Origin: Imbricaverruca yamaguchii
Lineage: Eukaryota > Arthropoda > Thecostraca > Neoverrucidae
Length of the DNA stretch: 64,000 nucleotides
NCBI GenBank assembly: GCA_034440575.1
Contig: JAOTOL010001241.1
Span: 189,501-253,500, forward strand
Direction: 5' to 3'
The notes under the pieces were generated by a model. That model searched no databases. It was not told where the DNA came from and saw nothing but the letters and a program-made list of their open reading frames with translations. Below, in pieces: positions 52,860 to 64,000 of this stretch. Position numbers and translations under genes: made by a program. Each line of letters begins with the position of its first letter. The stretch's first letter is position 1.

Positions 52860-53930
52860 AGCCACGTCGAATGACACCCACATAATGCGAATTGAAGCCA
52901 TAGAAACGAGACGCGAGAACTTTTAAGAACTAAAAGGAACATTTGACCTTGAGGCTTGACCTGACATGGCCCATGGTCCCATCCCATGTACATGGCGACC
53001 GAATAAATGAGTTTTTTGCAAATCAATGTAATTTTGCAAATTAATGTAATTTTGCAAATTAATGTAGTTTTGCAAATTAAGGTTATTTCCGAATGGTTCG
53101 CTAGAGTACCTCACGGCACGTGGAATGACACCCACGTGATGAAAATCGAAGGCACAGCGACTAGGCGCGAGGACTTGGAGCAATCAAAGCTAAATTTAGA
53201 TATTGTGGCTTGACATTGACATGTCCTGTTTTGAAATGTTAACGAAGTTCACAACGGACTATTGCTTGATACCAGATGTAAGTAGATTAGGGCGAAGAAA
53301 AAAAATGCGAGGCTACTGAAGAAATCGGTTTTACCTTTGACCTTTGAAGTTATGTAGATTCCATAACATAATAATACGACACAAGCCACGTCGGTCGAAT
53401 GACACCCGTTTGGTGCAAATTGAACCATAGAGATGAGTCGCGAGGACTTCGAAAAATTCAACCCAGCCGTTGACCTTAACATATCCAAGTTTCAAAATGT
53501 TCCTCGAAGGTTAGCCATGGGCTATCGCCTCATTGTGGATCTGGGTGGAATTTGGCGGAAACCCCAGAAATAAATTAAAGCGATCGAGGATGTCAGCTTG
53601 AATTTTAACCCGTCGAAATTATTGCGAATTATCAACTTTCTGACACCTCGCAACAAGGGACGTCGAATCCATCCATACATCCATTTTCTGCAAATTGAAG
53701 CCAACCCATAGAAATCGCTTCAATATCGCCATCAAATAAATTAAGCCAACCTTTGACCTTAAAGTTTGACCTTGGCATGTACCAGTTTGGAATGCTACAC
53801 GATGGTTCATCACAAGCTTTCGCTTGATAGCAGATTGGGGCAGGTTTGAGTGAAAACGCCAGAAAAAATGGGAGGCGACCGAGCAAACTGGCTTACGTTG
53901 GATCTTCACCGCTAAGGTGGACATGTGAGA
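52860..53930. repeat. Degenerate ~265-bp tandem repeat, 4 units
   Basis: The landmark TCGAATGACACCC...GCAAATTGAAGCCATAGAAA...CGCGAGGACTT recurs near 52865, 53119, 53397 and 53660. Each unit also has TTTGACCTT words. A 19-bp triplicate TTGCAAATTAATGTAATTT lies at 53018-53080. Confidence 0.7.
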
Positions 53931-54124
53931 CCTATGTATTTGCTTCCAGCGTGTTCAATAGAAGCAGAAGTATTTGAGAATTGATTCGAGCGATCTTACA
54001 CCCGTCGATGGATGCCAATGTCAAAACAAATACGCCTCTGGCGAACTCGTCGCTGAATACGAATACGAATACGACGTTAGGTTGATGTACATGCTCAAGG
54101 CTTCCCACATTGAGCTCTATATAT

Positions 54125-55218
54125 AACTAGATTACCGACTCGCCACCCGCCGAACGCTCTGCGTCCTATTCCGGCCGGTCCCGGCTTGAGCAGCGGTATA
54201 TGGGCAAAAGATCGAGGGCGCTGCCCGCTCTCATGCATTTTGGCCTTGGAATAAAGTGTACAGTGAAAAGTTGTGCATGGATTTTGATTTAAAACTAGTG
54301 CAAATTGAAGCTGGGTTCATGATGAAGGGATAGAAATTGTGTAATATCGTGTAAAATATTGTAATTGCACCTTTGAGGTCTACCTGTGTTGCGAACTTTG
54401 TGCGGTATTTGGCATGTGTGCCCCATGGAATTAAGACCCCGTAAACCCGGTACATGCTAGCGAAGTAACACTGAGAATGTTTGTAGTTCACAGCATGTCT
54501 TCTGCGTGTGCATCCTGTATCCTAATCATGGTCGGATCCAGGAATTTCCATGGGAGAGGGCATTTTCTGGGCGCGCCGTTTCTTACGAGGTGCACCCTGA
54601 GAAAATACTTGAATGGGCGCCTTCGGCCGAAAATCCATTTAGCAGGGGATGGGACGTGTAATTCAGCACACTGAAGGGATGCTTCTGGCTGAAAATATGA
54701 AGAGGAGCACTCGAGTCTTCCCGGAGCAGCGTTGGAAATACCCGGCTGAATTGGACGTGCTCTCCGGAGGGGGCAGGTGGGCTCATAGGCCCTTACTTCA
54801 CGTTGCGGTCAAGACCAACCAAACGGCCTTGACCGGTCACCACACGGCTCCCTGCCACGTGAGCGAGCAGGCCCGTCGGGTGATAGCATGCAGGGGTGGA
54901 CTATGATATTGCTTCTGTTCTCCGGAGCACACGTCCAGAAGTGTCCAGTATTTATGACCATGTCCCGGAGGTTCCAAGTACTATGTAGACATGTCCCTGA
55001 ATCCCCTGACCATCCCTAAATCCGCACGACCACCCTGCAGGGTCAATCCACGGGTTGACGCTGAAGCAGGGGTATTGCTTTATATATTTTCGAAGGGACA
55101 AGTGTCACATCAATGCCTGGCTTTGCCCCCGTCAATCATTTGCTTTAACACGGGACCCTATGAAGTGTGGTCCCTTAATCACTTTGGGTCTCCCCATTGC
55201 CTTCATGCATTTTGACCT
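54125..55218 (-). repeat. Right arm of the ~0.8-1-kb inverted repeat pair
   Basis: Inverted counterpart of 37589-38407 with the same order of blocks, including the GGATCCAGG-type MITE part near 54533. It is longer because of extra sequence around 54640-54960. Sequence identity is moderate, so this is an old pair. Confidence 0.78.
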
Positions 55219-55604
55219 CCCTCCCCCCCCCTCCCCGCCCGAATAATCCCAGAAATTAACATCAGTGTTTTCAAGACTTCCTCTTCACTTGTAGTTCTTT
55301 CTATCAGAGCGGGACCTGTTGAAAGAGCGTAGTCAAGAGGGCAGGTGTGGATCCAGGATTTTTCATGGAAGGAGCATGTCTGGTGCCACTGGATGAGACC
55401 CACCCCCAGAGGTGCGTTCAGCTGAAAATTTATAGAGGCGCACTCGAGGGTCTTTGAAAGGAGACTTCGGCTGAAAATTCAAGGGAGCACTCAATGATTC
55501 TAAGAGGCACATTTTTATCTTTATCATTTTTATCATTTTTATATTTTTAGCCTTTAGCTAAAAAAAATAGTGTTGCACTCATGCCTCACTGTATGTCCAC
55601 ACCA

Positions 55605-55955
55605 CAGCGTATCATAACCTCCACAGTTCATAACCTCCACAGGTCACAACTTCCACAAATTCAATACATCGCAGCGGTCATAACCACCACAGGTCATAAC
55701 CTCCACAGCTCACAACCTCCACAGCTCTGAAGAGTTCATAACCCCCACAGCTCACAACCTTCACAAGTCCGCAACGGTCATAACCTCCACAGGTCGTAAC
55801 CTCCACAACTCCGAAGCGGTCATAACCTCCACAGGTCATAACATCCACAGGTCGTAACCTCCACAGCTCACAGCCCCCACAAGTACGAAGCGGTCATAAC
55901 CTCCACAACTTAGCAGCGGTCATACCCTCCACAGGTCACAACCTCCACAGATTCA
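55605..55955. repeat. 15-16-bp tandem repeat (TCATAACCTCCACAGG)n
   Basis: About 22 units of (T/C)(A/C)(T/A)AACCTCCACAG, with a CGAAGCGG-type spacer recurring every three to four units. Confidence 0.9.
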
Positions 55956-56147
55956 AGAACGTTTTTAATTTTCTAGAAGCATCACTTCAGATAGCTATCG
56001 CTAGGTAGCAGCACGGTCTACGTATTGCACTAATGAGATTGAATGCTGAATCATAGGTAACAATATTTCTCGCCAGATGGCAGGATGATACAATTGAGTA
56101 CGTGCACTTCTGGTGCAGCTTTCCTATTGTTCGAGAGCTCGGTAGCC

Positions 56148-56298
56148 CGCGCATCGACGCGTGGGAAAGTAGTACGTTGCGCAGTGGCGGATGATTGTAT
56201 AACATTCACACGATTTTCGCCTGCAATGCGTCGACGCGTCAGAAAATAATGCGACACGCAGTGGCGGATGGTGGCAAGACATTTGCATGCTATCCGTC
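56148..56298. repeat. ~75-bp tandem duplication
   Basis: Two units each containing GTCGACGCGT or ATCGACGCGT, then GCGCAGTGGCGGATG or ACGCAGTGGCGGATG, then an ACATT word. Confidence 0.75.
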
Positions 56299-57179
56299 TG
56301 CAATATAATGCCTTTTCATGGCCTGGTCAGGCGTAGGAACGTCCTCAAAAGTGAGTGGGTCAGGGTGAACAGCAGGGACGCATCAAGGAATTTCGCAAAG
56401 TACCATAGTTGAGCACTTTTGGATAGATAGTTCACCTTACAAGTTTGCACTCAATGCTAGTAAGAACGAAGCCTACTTGCTGGCCGATGAAGAAATAATT
56501 ATTATGATTATTGTTGGAGAGGATGGTAAAAGGAAAGACGGGTGATCGCTGGTTGAAGATGCGGTCTGTGGGAGACAATGATTGGCAAGCTGACAGAATG
56601 GGGAAAAGAAAAACGCTATAAATAATAGCATGATATTGTGTTCGTCCTCCGGGCCTTATCAGACATCTCAAACATTTGTGTAGTTTACATTGTGCACTTT
56701 AGAATATTTGCCACTTGAAACGAAATGCTACAACTGCATCACGTGACACCCGGCTGAAACGGAATGAAAGCGCATATGTTGAAGACCAACAAAGCAGTAC
56801 AAAATAGCTGATAGGTGACAACACACGGCACCTCATAAAGTGATAACGTGTTCAGACGTAGGGCCGCAATGGCCCATCCTGAATTCATTTCGATGACTAG
56901 CTATCTTGTTCTCACGTTTTCTGGTGGATAAGAAATCCGGATAACCGCTTAGCTTTGACGCACCTCATCTCTGATTAAATAACAACGCTTCCAGATTGGC
57001 TACTGAACTGAGACTCCAGTTAGGTGTTCTTTTTTACCTTTCTGACTTCCTTTGTCTTCGGATGTGTTTTAAGGCTCCAGCCAATTTTTTACTTGGGACT
57101 CCGCACGTGTTTGCTACCCCGACTTTACAACAAATTAAGTTCTGTTACTTTTGTGTGCACCGACGATAATTTGTAAGCA
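56299..57179. other. No gene seen
   Basis: AT-rich sequence with no supported feature. Confidence 0.45.
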
Positions 57180-58560
57180 TCGGCGCGTTTTCGCAGACCC
57201 CCCAGTGTTCATTTAGTGTCCTGTCTTTTCGTTCCTTTTCTAGGACCATGTTGATTTTTGAGGGACTTGGCCTGTTTTTAGGTCCCATGCTGCATCAACC
57301 CCGCTGTGCTTTGAGGGACCGTTGTGTCTTTATTTTTGGCTCTGATGTGTATATTTAGAACAGCAGTGTCTTAAGGCAATGCCGTTCCAGACTCAAAAAG
57401 CTTTGAAGCGCCGGATGCATTTTCGTTCTCCAGTTATGCTCTTTGAGTCCCGCTGTGCTTTTGTGCCGTTCCTTGCTCATACTTGTGGGATTCCATTACG
57501 ATATTAGGGGCCCCGATATAATTTCTTTGGATCCCGTCTCGACGTTTCGGGCCTGGTCGCGTGGTTCCGGGAGAATCCGTCAGTTTTCTGGGCTCGACAG
57601 TTTTTCGTGACTTATTCTGAACCATGTAAAGTCCGAGCTAAGGGCTTATTTTTCGGGCCCTCGGCGACATTTCTTTACTTTTGTGTCCCGCCGGGATTTG
57701 TCGAGCTCCGGAATGTTTTTCGGTGCCGTGTGCGATTTGTTAAGGCATCTCGTGGTATGTTTTGACTAAGGGGTGATTTTTCTGGCTCGAGCATTATTTC
57801 TCGGAACCTCTCTTTATTTTTGATGGTTTTGGCTTGATTCTTGTCGGGTTGCGATGCGACTTTCGGACCACGCTGTGCTTATTTGGGGACATCGACGCCA
57901 ATTTTTGTGAGCCCCGAGGGAATTATTGATGCCTCGATCAGAATTCACGCGACTACCGACGGGAATTTTTGGTCCCATGTGCGACATTTGGGGTGGGGGT
58001 GTTGGCACCAGTTCACAGGTCGCGTTGTGCCAATCTGACCCCAGGCCCAGACTAATTTTAGCGTTCCCCGGCGCAAATTTTAGAGCCCGAAGCAAGTTTT
58101 TTTTGGTGTCCGCTGTACTTATTTATAACCCCTAACTATGGGGGCCCCGACGCGAATGTATCTTGCCCTAGAACCATTTTTGTGGACCCCGGCACAATTC
58201 TTGGGTTCTTGGAAGCCCGCCTCGTTAGGACGGAGGGAAATTTTTCTCTTTAGCATGCCACTGCGGCTGCTCAATGAGTTTTTTCGTTCAGCCGATGGCG
58301 CCCTTCAGAGTAAAAAGGACCTCAGGATAATATTCTTTCGTGACTTCTTCTGAATTGTCCGGTGTTCGGGTGAACTCGATAGACTCCCTTTGTGATTTAT
58401 TGGGGACGACTTCTATTTGTGTAAGCCTCCTGCGCGATATTTGTGAGCCCAGGTGCGATTCTTGGGGCTCCCGGTGCATTGTTTCCGTGCTCCATCGCAC
58501 TTCCTTCCGGGGCCCGACGCCTTTTTGGGTTCTTTGACGCAACTTTTGTGGCACTCATGC
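57180..58560. repeat. Highly decayed tandem repeat, unit about 25-40 bp
   Basis: For about 1.4 kb the plus strand alternates T-rich words (ATTTTTGTG, TTATTTTTG) with CCCCGACGCGA-type words (GGGGCCCCGA, GGCCCGACGC). Spacing is irregular and no two units are identical. Confidence 0.65.
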
Positions 58561-59190
<630 letters not shown>

Positions 59191-59448
59191 GAGAGATGCA
59201 GAGGTACAGAGATCCAAGGATGTAGATACGCAGAGATGCAGAGATACAGTGATCAAGAGGTGCAGAGATTAAGAGACACATATCAAGAGATCAAGCAAAA
59301 CAGATATCAAGAGATCAAGATAGATGCAGAGAGATCAACAGATCAAGATCAAGAGATGAGAGATCATGCAGAGAGATCAAGAGATGAAAAGAGTGAGGGA
59401 GAAGGGAGAGAGGGAGATAATTATATGGATATAGATATCGATGTATGT

Positions 59449-59451
<3 letters not shown>

Positions 59452-59505
<54 letters not shown>
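59452..59505. repeat. (AT)n microsatellite
   Basis: About 26 uninterrupted AT units. Confidence 0.97.
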
Positions 59506-59509
<4 letters not shown>

Positions 59510-59679
59510 GCTGTAGATAAAGGCATAGACCTGTATTTAGATATAGATGCATAGGCTAGGTATATGCTGCGCATTCAGTTGTTCTTGTCCCTCATGTTCG
59601 CCGACGCTAAATTCACAATAGTTTTGCAGGATTCGCAGGCGTTGCAATTGCAGGACCAACCACGCGCCCAACGCCCGGT

Positions 59680-59851
59680 TGGTTGGTTGGTTATTGGCTT
59701 TACGATACATCGGCCGTTGAGTCATGGAGCGTCACCAATCTCTCACGCCGATTGGTCGCGGGCGAAGAGTAGCGACAGGCGAGACTCGAACCCACAACCT
59801 TTCAATTGTGAGACGAGCAACTTTCCCCTAGACCACTCATCCCCAGCGCTG
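59680..59851 (-). mobile_element. tRNA-derived SINE, 172 bp, with 10-bp target-site duplication
   Basis: Flanked by AACGCCCGGT at 59670-59679 and 59852-59861. On the minus strand the head has an A box (TGGTCTAGGGG) and B box (GGTTCGAGTCTC). The body is CGCGACCAATCGG, GAGAGATTGGTGACG, then ATCGTAAAGCC and an (AACC)n tail. The head does not fold into a proper tRNA. The body matches the element at 61646. Confidence 0.85.
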
Positions 59852-59946
59852 AACGCCCGGTAGCCGTCCCAGAGATTCGTGTTTCGCGACGTCACCCCTC
59901 GCGAAGGGCGGATATCTATTGACTTCTAGTGATCATGCCATCTCCT

Positions 59947-60052
59947 GCCACAAACACACAAATACACACACACACACAAATACACACACACATACACACA
60001 CACACACATACATACACACATACACTCACATACACACACATATTCACATTCA
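59947..60052. repeat. Imperfect (CA)n microsatellite
   Basis: CACACA runs interrupted by AAT and TACA words. Confidence 0.9.
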
Positions 60053-60122
60053 CGCTGCATATTACTAGGTGCCGAGCTCGGCTGTGGCTAAGTCACCTAT
60101 CGGTTCATTAACAACAGAGCTG

Positions 60123-60180
60123 GGTCACGGCTGTCATCTAGTCTATTGCGACAGCAACAGACTAGATGACAGCCGTGACC
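60123..60180 (+). other. Perfect 22-bp-stem hairpin followed by T7
   Basis: Arms 60123-60144 (GGTCACGGCTGTCATCTAGT plus CT) and 60159-60180 are exact reverse complements. The 14-nt loop contains a further TTGC/GCAA pairing. TTTTTTT follows at once (60181-60187). Upstream are TGGCTAAGTCA (A-box-like) at 60085 and GGTTCATTAAC (weak B-box-like) at 60102. Confidence 0.9.
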
Positions 60181-60229
60181 TTTTTTTAATTATCTAGCTG
60201 TTTATCCCCTGGTTCTCTAGATCTATCAG

Positions 60230-60286
60230 TGGGCGCTACATAACCAGTAGCCGGTGATGCGCCCCAAAGCCCAAATAATCAATCAA
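60230..60286 (+). mobile_element. 57-bp micro-retroposon with 14-bp target-site duplication
   Basis: TCTAGATCTATCAG is repeated at 60216-60229 and 60287-60300. The insert runs TGGGCGCTACATAACCAGTA to CCCAAATAATCAATCAA. It is homologous along its length to the insert at 26611-26664 (reverse strand). Confidence 0.85.
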
Positions 60287-60300
60287 TCTAGATCTATCAG

Positions 60301-61645
60301 GAGACATAAATCAGTCAGAGCGTCCCTCCTCGATCCTCTGCAATATTCATGGCCACCCAATGTTTTTTTTCAGTAATACCTTGACAAATGACAGATGTTT
60401 GTTACCTATGTTTGTTGATTGTGGAGGAGAATATCAGAGGTAATAGTGAGCTGATATGGAGTACTCTCATTTACTTGATACTGATTCAGTGCTCCATTAG
60501 AAATTGCAAGATCGCCATTAATTAGCCGTTTCTAGATCGGCTCTGCTTTAGACGCAGGCTGGCCGTTCAGATCGCGGCCAGCTCGCCTCTTCGGGGAAAG
60601 CCGAGCCGGGCTGCGACGTCGAGCGCCTGGCCACGCAAGTTGGGAATCGGACGACTGCAGGGGCGAACACAGTTTTTGGACTATTCATCATTTTGTCAAC
60701 GTGTACATTATCTTCAGATATGTATGATGTTGCGCTGTTGGCTCATCTTTTCCCTGTCATTGCCATGTGGAAGTGTCCTTGGAGATCAAGCTGAAGACGC
60801 CACCGGCAACGTGCACATGTCACTGGATAGGGCGAAGGTGAGGCACTATATCTTGCGGTCGTCGGGGAGGGAAGGGGAGGGGTAGTTGATGCGTGGTCTT
60901 CCCACGCAGGCTTGGGACTGGGCTGCTGGGAACTGACACCAGCGGATGGTCTGGCTTATTCAATGGCCGATGTGGTTGACTGGTTTAAGGTCGATACACA
61001 TGTATAATGCAAGGTGTTGAACGAAATGTTAAATGTATGGCTTTTTAACTTCGAAATCATACTGCTCGCATGCAGCATGCAGCTAGGAGAACATGTAAGC
61101 CAATTAATAAAATAAGTTACTGAGTTTGCATGGGCCGCGGTAATTAGAATTTCTACCTTAAACAGCGCAGCGTCGCATTTGTCGTCCCATGAAAAAGCTG
61201 TCCAGTTTCGATGTGTGCAATAGATTTCGAGAAGGAGGGGATGGATGTGGGGGGGGGGGAAATCCGCCCCATAGATTCAGGCCTAAACGAGCCCCACTTT
61301 AGTAAGTGTAACAAATCCACAGACACCTCTGGTCTTCTTAATACAACTACATTTTAACAATATTCTGAGCACGCCTGTGATCTAACGTACGGTTGCTTAC
61401 GTGTAGCTACTCCGAAGTACGCTTGTGCATGCAAACATGGGTAAATTCCCTTGCATCTGTGTATGCACATTTCCGCATATTCACGTACATTTGCACTGAC
61501 CTATTTTCATATACGCATCTTTGGCCTGCGTGCATTTGCGCTCACATACATTTGTGCATGTGTGCTTTCGTGCTTACTTAGACTTGAGTATGCGCACAAT
61601 TGGCACGCGTGTACGTCAAAGTATAATGTCACGCGTTTGGTGGAG
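60301..61645. other. No gene seen
   Basis: The ORF at 60640-60885 begins with hydrophobic residues but has no recognisable domain. A poly-G tract lies at 61240-61258. Confidence 0.45.
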
Positions 61646-61830
61646 CCGCGGTAGCTTAGTTGGTAGGGTGTTGGAACCGCGGTAGCTCGAACCCATACTC
61701 TTGACCGCAAGATTATGGGTTCGAGTCTCGCAACTAGCAGAATTACCGAGTCCACCCGCGACCAATCGGTTTGAGAAGTTGGCGACGCCATATGACCTAG
61801 CAGTTAATTGCGTCGTAAATGAACCCAACG
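61646..61830 (+). mobile_element. tRNA-derived SINE sharing its body with 59680-59851
   Basis: The head has TAGCTTAGTTGGTAGGG (A box) and GGGTTCGAGTCTCGC (B box), with an internal duplication of CCGCGGTAGCT. The body CGCGACCAATCGG, GAGAAGTTGGCGACGCC, then GTCGTAAATGAACCCAAC aligns with the other copy. The target-site duplication is not clear. Confidence 0.8.
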
Positions 61831-63279
61831 TTCTTTTTCTGCTTCGTGTGTTTGCTTCTCCCAATATATGTTTTGCGTTGTGCTTCCGCGATATATCGTT
61901 TTAATATGCACTCTGTTGGGCGCCATAATATGTATTCAGGTGCGCAAAATGACGAACGCAGTCGATGCGCCCAATATACAATTTCACCTCCACCACAGAG
62001 TACACAACCGAGAAACAATCGGCAGTGGGAGAGAGGGCCTTCCTCATTCTTGGCGGTCTCGTCTTCCCAAGATGTATGCTCCTCGTATTAAAGTCTGATT
62101 GATAAACATCTTGTGTTGCCGTATTTATGTCGTGCTGTACTGCAAAATGCTTGACGTTTCAGGTTACACGACACGAATAATGAAATCAGATTTTAAAATG
62201 AAAATATTTCCTTTAGTGAAAAATAGAACACATTTAGTTAAAAACATCTATGGTATTACGTGGCAGTTTTCCATTCCACGCACAAATTAGGCCGTTATTA
62301 AAGTTGCTTCCGATCTGGTCTGGCATTGAAATTGCTGTTGCCACTGCATTATTTCATGCATGACAGAAGTTTGATTAACATGGCGTCAGTGACGCAGCCA
62401 ATTCACTTCGAATGAAAATGCCGAATAACGGGGTGCGAACATGGGCAAAGGAACGGTGGGAGATGAACGTGGATGCTTCCCCCAACCTTGCCAAGTTCCT
62501 TGTTAATCCTTTGGCAATGCATGATAATCGAATCGAAATACTCATGCGGGCATCTAAAACCCGTATTAGCGCTTACCGGTTCCACAAAGTTCTTGTGGAA
62601 TCTAAATCGAGACTTCATGGTACGAAAAGCGTGATTTTTTTTTGCGCCGCCACTCCAAGAAGTTCAGGATTGTCACCGAAATATTTTAGCCAACGTCTGC
62701 TCCTGTCAGAGCAATGCTTGTCGCAGTCCTGATGACGTGTTCGCCGTGTATCGTGAGAGGCGTAGAGCTGAGTTTAGAACTAGCATCGCTCTGACTCCAG
62801 CGCGAGTCCAGTCATTTGACTGTTCGGCAGCATGCACAATTGCTGGTTTTGTCACCTCGATAATCATGTACTGTTATTATATGCACACCCCGAGGAGCAA
62901 GGACTAATGTTGGTCGGCGTGTACTGGTGGGAGGGGAAGGGCAACCGTTAGTTTTTAGCTCAATATTTGCGACGCACTGCCGTAGGGTCAAAATGATTAA
63001 ATTCATGGGGTCCTGTCCCCCGTCCCAACCCCGATGGCCCACAGCCCGTGCCAGGATGGGACTGTAGGCCTGAACACTGCCATAAGCACTGACGTGTTCT
63101 GTACTTCCTATGCCTGGTTGATCCGAAAAAGTGCTCAACCATCAATTTAAGGTGACCCAACACCAGCATTGCAGAATATCTGGGTATTCCCCTTCTCTTT
63201 ATGCAAAGGGTCGCCCCATGTGAACAATGTCTTAATTCACTGTCGCTTATTAGAAGCACTTCCACGACGCGCACAAAGG
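61831..63279. other. No gene seen
   Basis: Short ORFs on both strands without domains. Confidence 0.45.
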
Positions 63280-63352
63280 GCTGCCGGCCTCCATCCTTGA
63301 ACCCGCTACCTCCAAGTCGGCAAACTGATGCGCTACCAACTGCCCTGCACAC
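63280..63352 (-). mobile_element. tRNA-like head of a different SINE
   Basis: The minus strand has GCAGTTGGTAGCGCATCAG (A-box region) and GCGGGTTCAAGGAT (B box). The acceptor arms do not pair, so this is not a tRNA gene. The body that follows toward 63130 does not match the other two SINEs. Confidence 0.6.
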
Positions 63353-63644
63353 ACAGGGTGGATCACCCCGCTTAAGTTAAATACTGTCGATGGATATGGC
63401 ATGGGTCTAAATAACACCATTTTACACAATAACTAACATGTTCATGTGAAAGCCTACCATAATTATCGAAATACTATGAAACAAGCTTTCAGATGACTTA
63501 TAATTTATACCTCTCACGTATACTTGCTAGTCAGGAACGTACGCGGGAAAGTGTCTTCTTGCTGTCATGATAACCTGCTGAACCTAGATCAGCGCCCAGA
63601 TGACGTCCCCGGCTGCTAATGAACATTGACAGGGGCCGCTAAGG

Positions 63645-63885
63645 CAGTTCCTCACCTGAGTAGAGCTGGTTTGTATTTTTGTATGATATTTTCGCAACAT
63701 GATGCTTTCATCCACTGGAGAATAGCAAACTTCAAAAACTAGTAACAAATATGCATTGGTAACTCGTAATTATGGTGAAAATTGGAGTTCATTTACATTT
63801 ACACTGTTTATATCCTAGCTTCCAAACAGCTCAATCACCGGTCGGCAGAGGTTAGCCTCTCGCACATACCGCCATATAGTAAGTT
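63645..63885 (-). mobile_element. Second copy of the repeat at 39071-39354
   Basis: The reverse complement contains CTGCCGACCGGTGAT, AAGCTAGGAT, GTGTAAATGTAAATGA, GCTATTCTCCAGTGGATG and GAAAGCATCA in the same order. Confidence 0.8.
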
Positions 63886-64000
63886 TTCGTTTCATAACAA
63901 GCGCAGGGTAGGCCGGGGCCCTCCAATATTGTTTGGCAATCGGCGACGTCACATGGGCTGGACAATTTCTCAGTCCGTAGGCGCTCCAGCGAAACTTCTG

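Noticed and set aside
63280..63352. Possible tRNA gene on the minus strand
   Set aside because: A and B boxes are present but the acceptor arms do not pair, so it was kept only as a SINE head.

Overview
The window is eukaryotic and almost certainly from an arthropod. It holds a spliced RR-1 type (chitin-binding) cuticle protein gene, a cytosolic sulfotransferase gene with eukaryotic PAPS-binding motifs, CR1-like LINEs, tRNA-derived SINEs, several families of terminal-inverted-repeat (TIR) DNA transposons, and a very high load of minisatellites. A crustacean such as a barnacle would fit, but nothing here fixes the order. No bacterial gene organisation, CRISPR array or virus is visible.

Layout. 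1-1256 is a 19-bp minisatellite cut by the window edge. 3828-6168 is a TIR transposon with a broken ORF. 7942-8979 is an intronless, GC-rich sulfotransferase ORF with a poly(A) signal at 9323. 9709-11438 is a 71-bp minisatellite. 16-25.5 kb is one small cuticle-protein gene on the minus strand (exons 24287-24295, 22468-22586 and 18405-18624, with a TATA box at 24351-24345) surrounded and invaded by at least eight tandem arrays. Two of these arrays carry copies of the gene's own splice sites. 26.2-27.3 kb is a decayed mobile-element ORF that contains a 54-bp micro-insertion.

27.8-34.3 kb is a CR1-like LINE (esterase ORF1, endonuclease/reverse-transcriptase ORF2). It is split by a 2.88-kb DNA transposon with TIRs of about 640 bp. 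A second LINE copy at 44.2-47.9 kb supplies the empty site. 37.6-55.2 kb is a nest of repeats: two TTAA-flanked elements with CACGCGCCC ends, a piggyBac-like TTAA element, two copies of a ~2.2-kb element bounded by ATTAATCCT/AGGATTAAT, and a ~1-kb inverted repeat pair about 16 kb apart. 50.5-64 kb holds degenerate tandem repeats, SINEs sharing one body, a perfect 22-bp-stem hairpin followed by T7, and a second micro-insertion homologous to the one at 26.6 kb.

Only two host genes are supported, the sulfotransferase and the cuticle protein, and nothing links them functionally. Most long ORFs lie in tandem repeats whose unit length is not a multiple of three and has no stops on one strand, so they are not treated as genes. 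The best candidates for something undescribed are the splice-site-carrying minisatellites of the cuticle gene, the paired ~55-bp micro-retroposons, and the TIR elements whose ends are defined here by an internal empty site.
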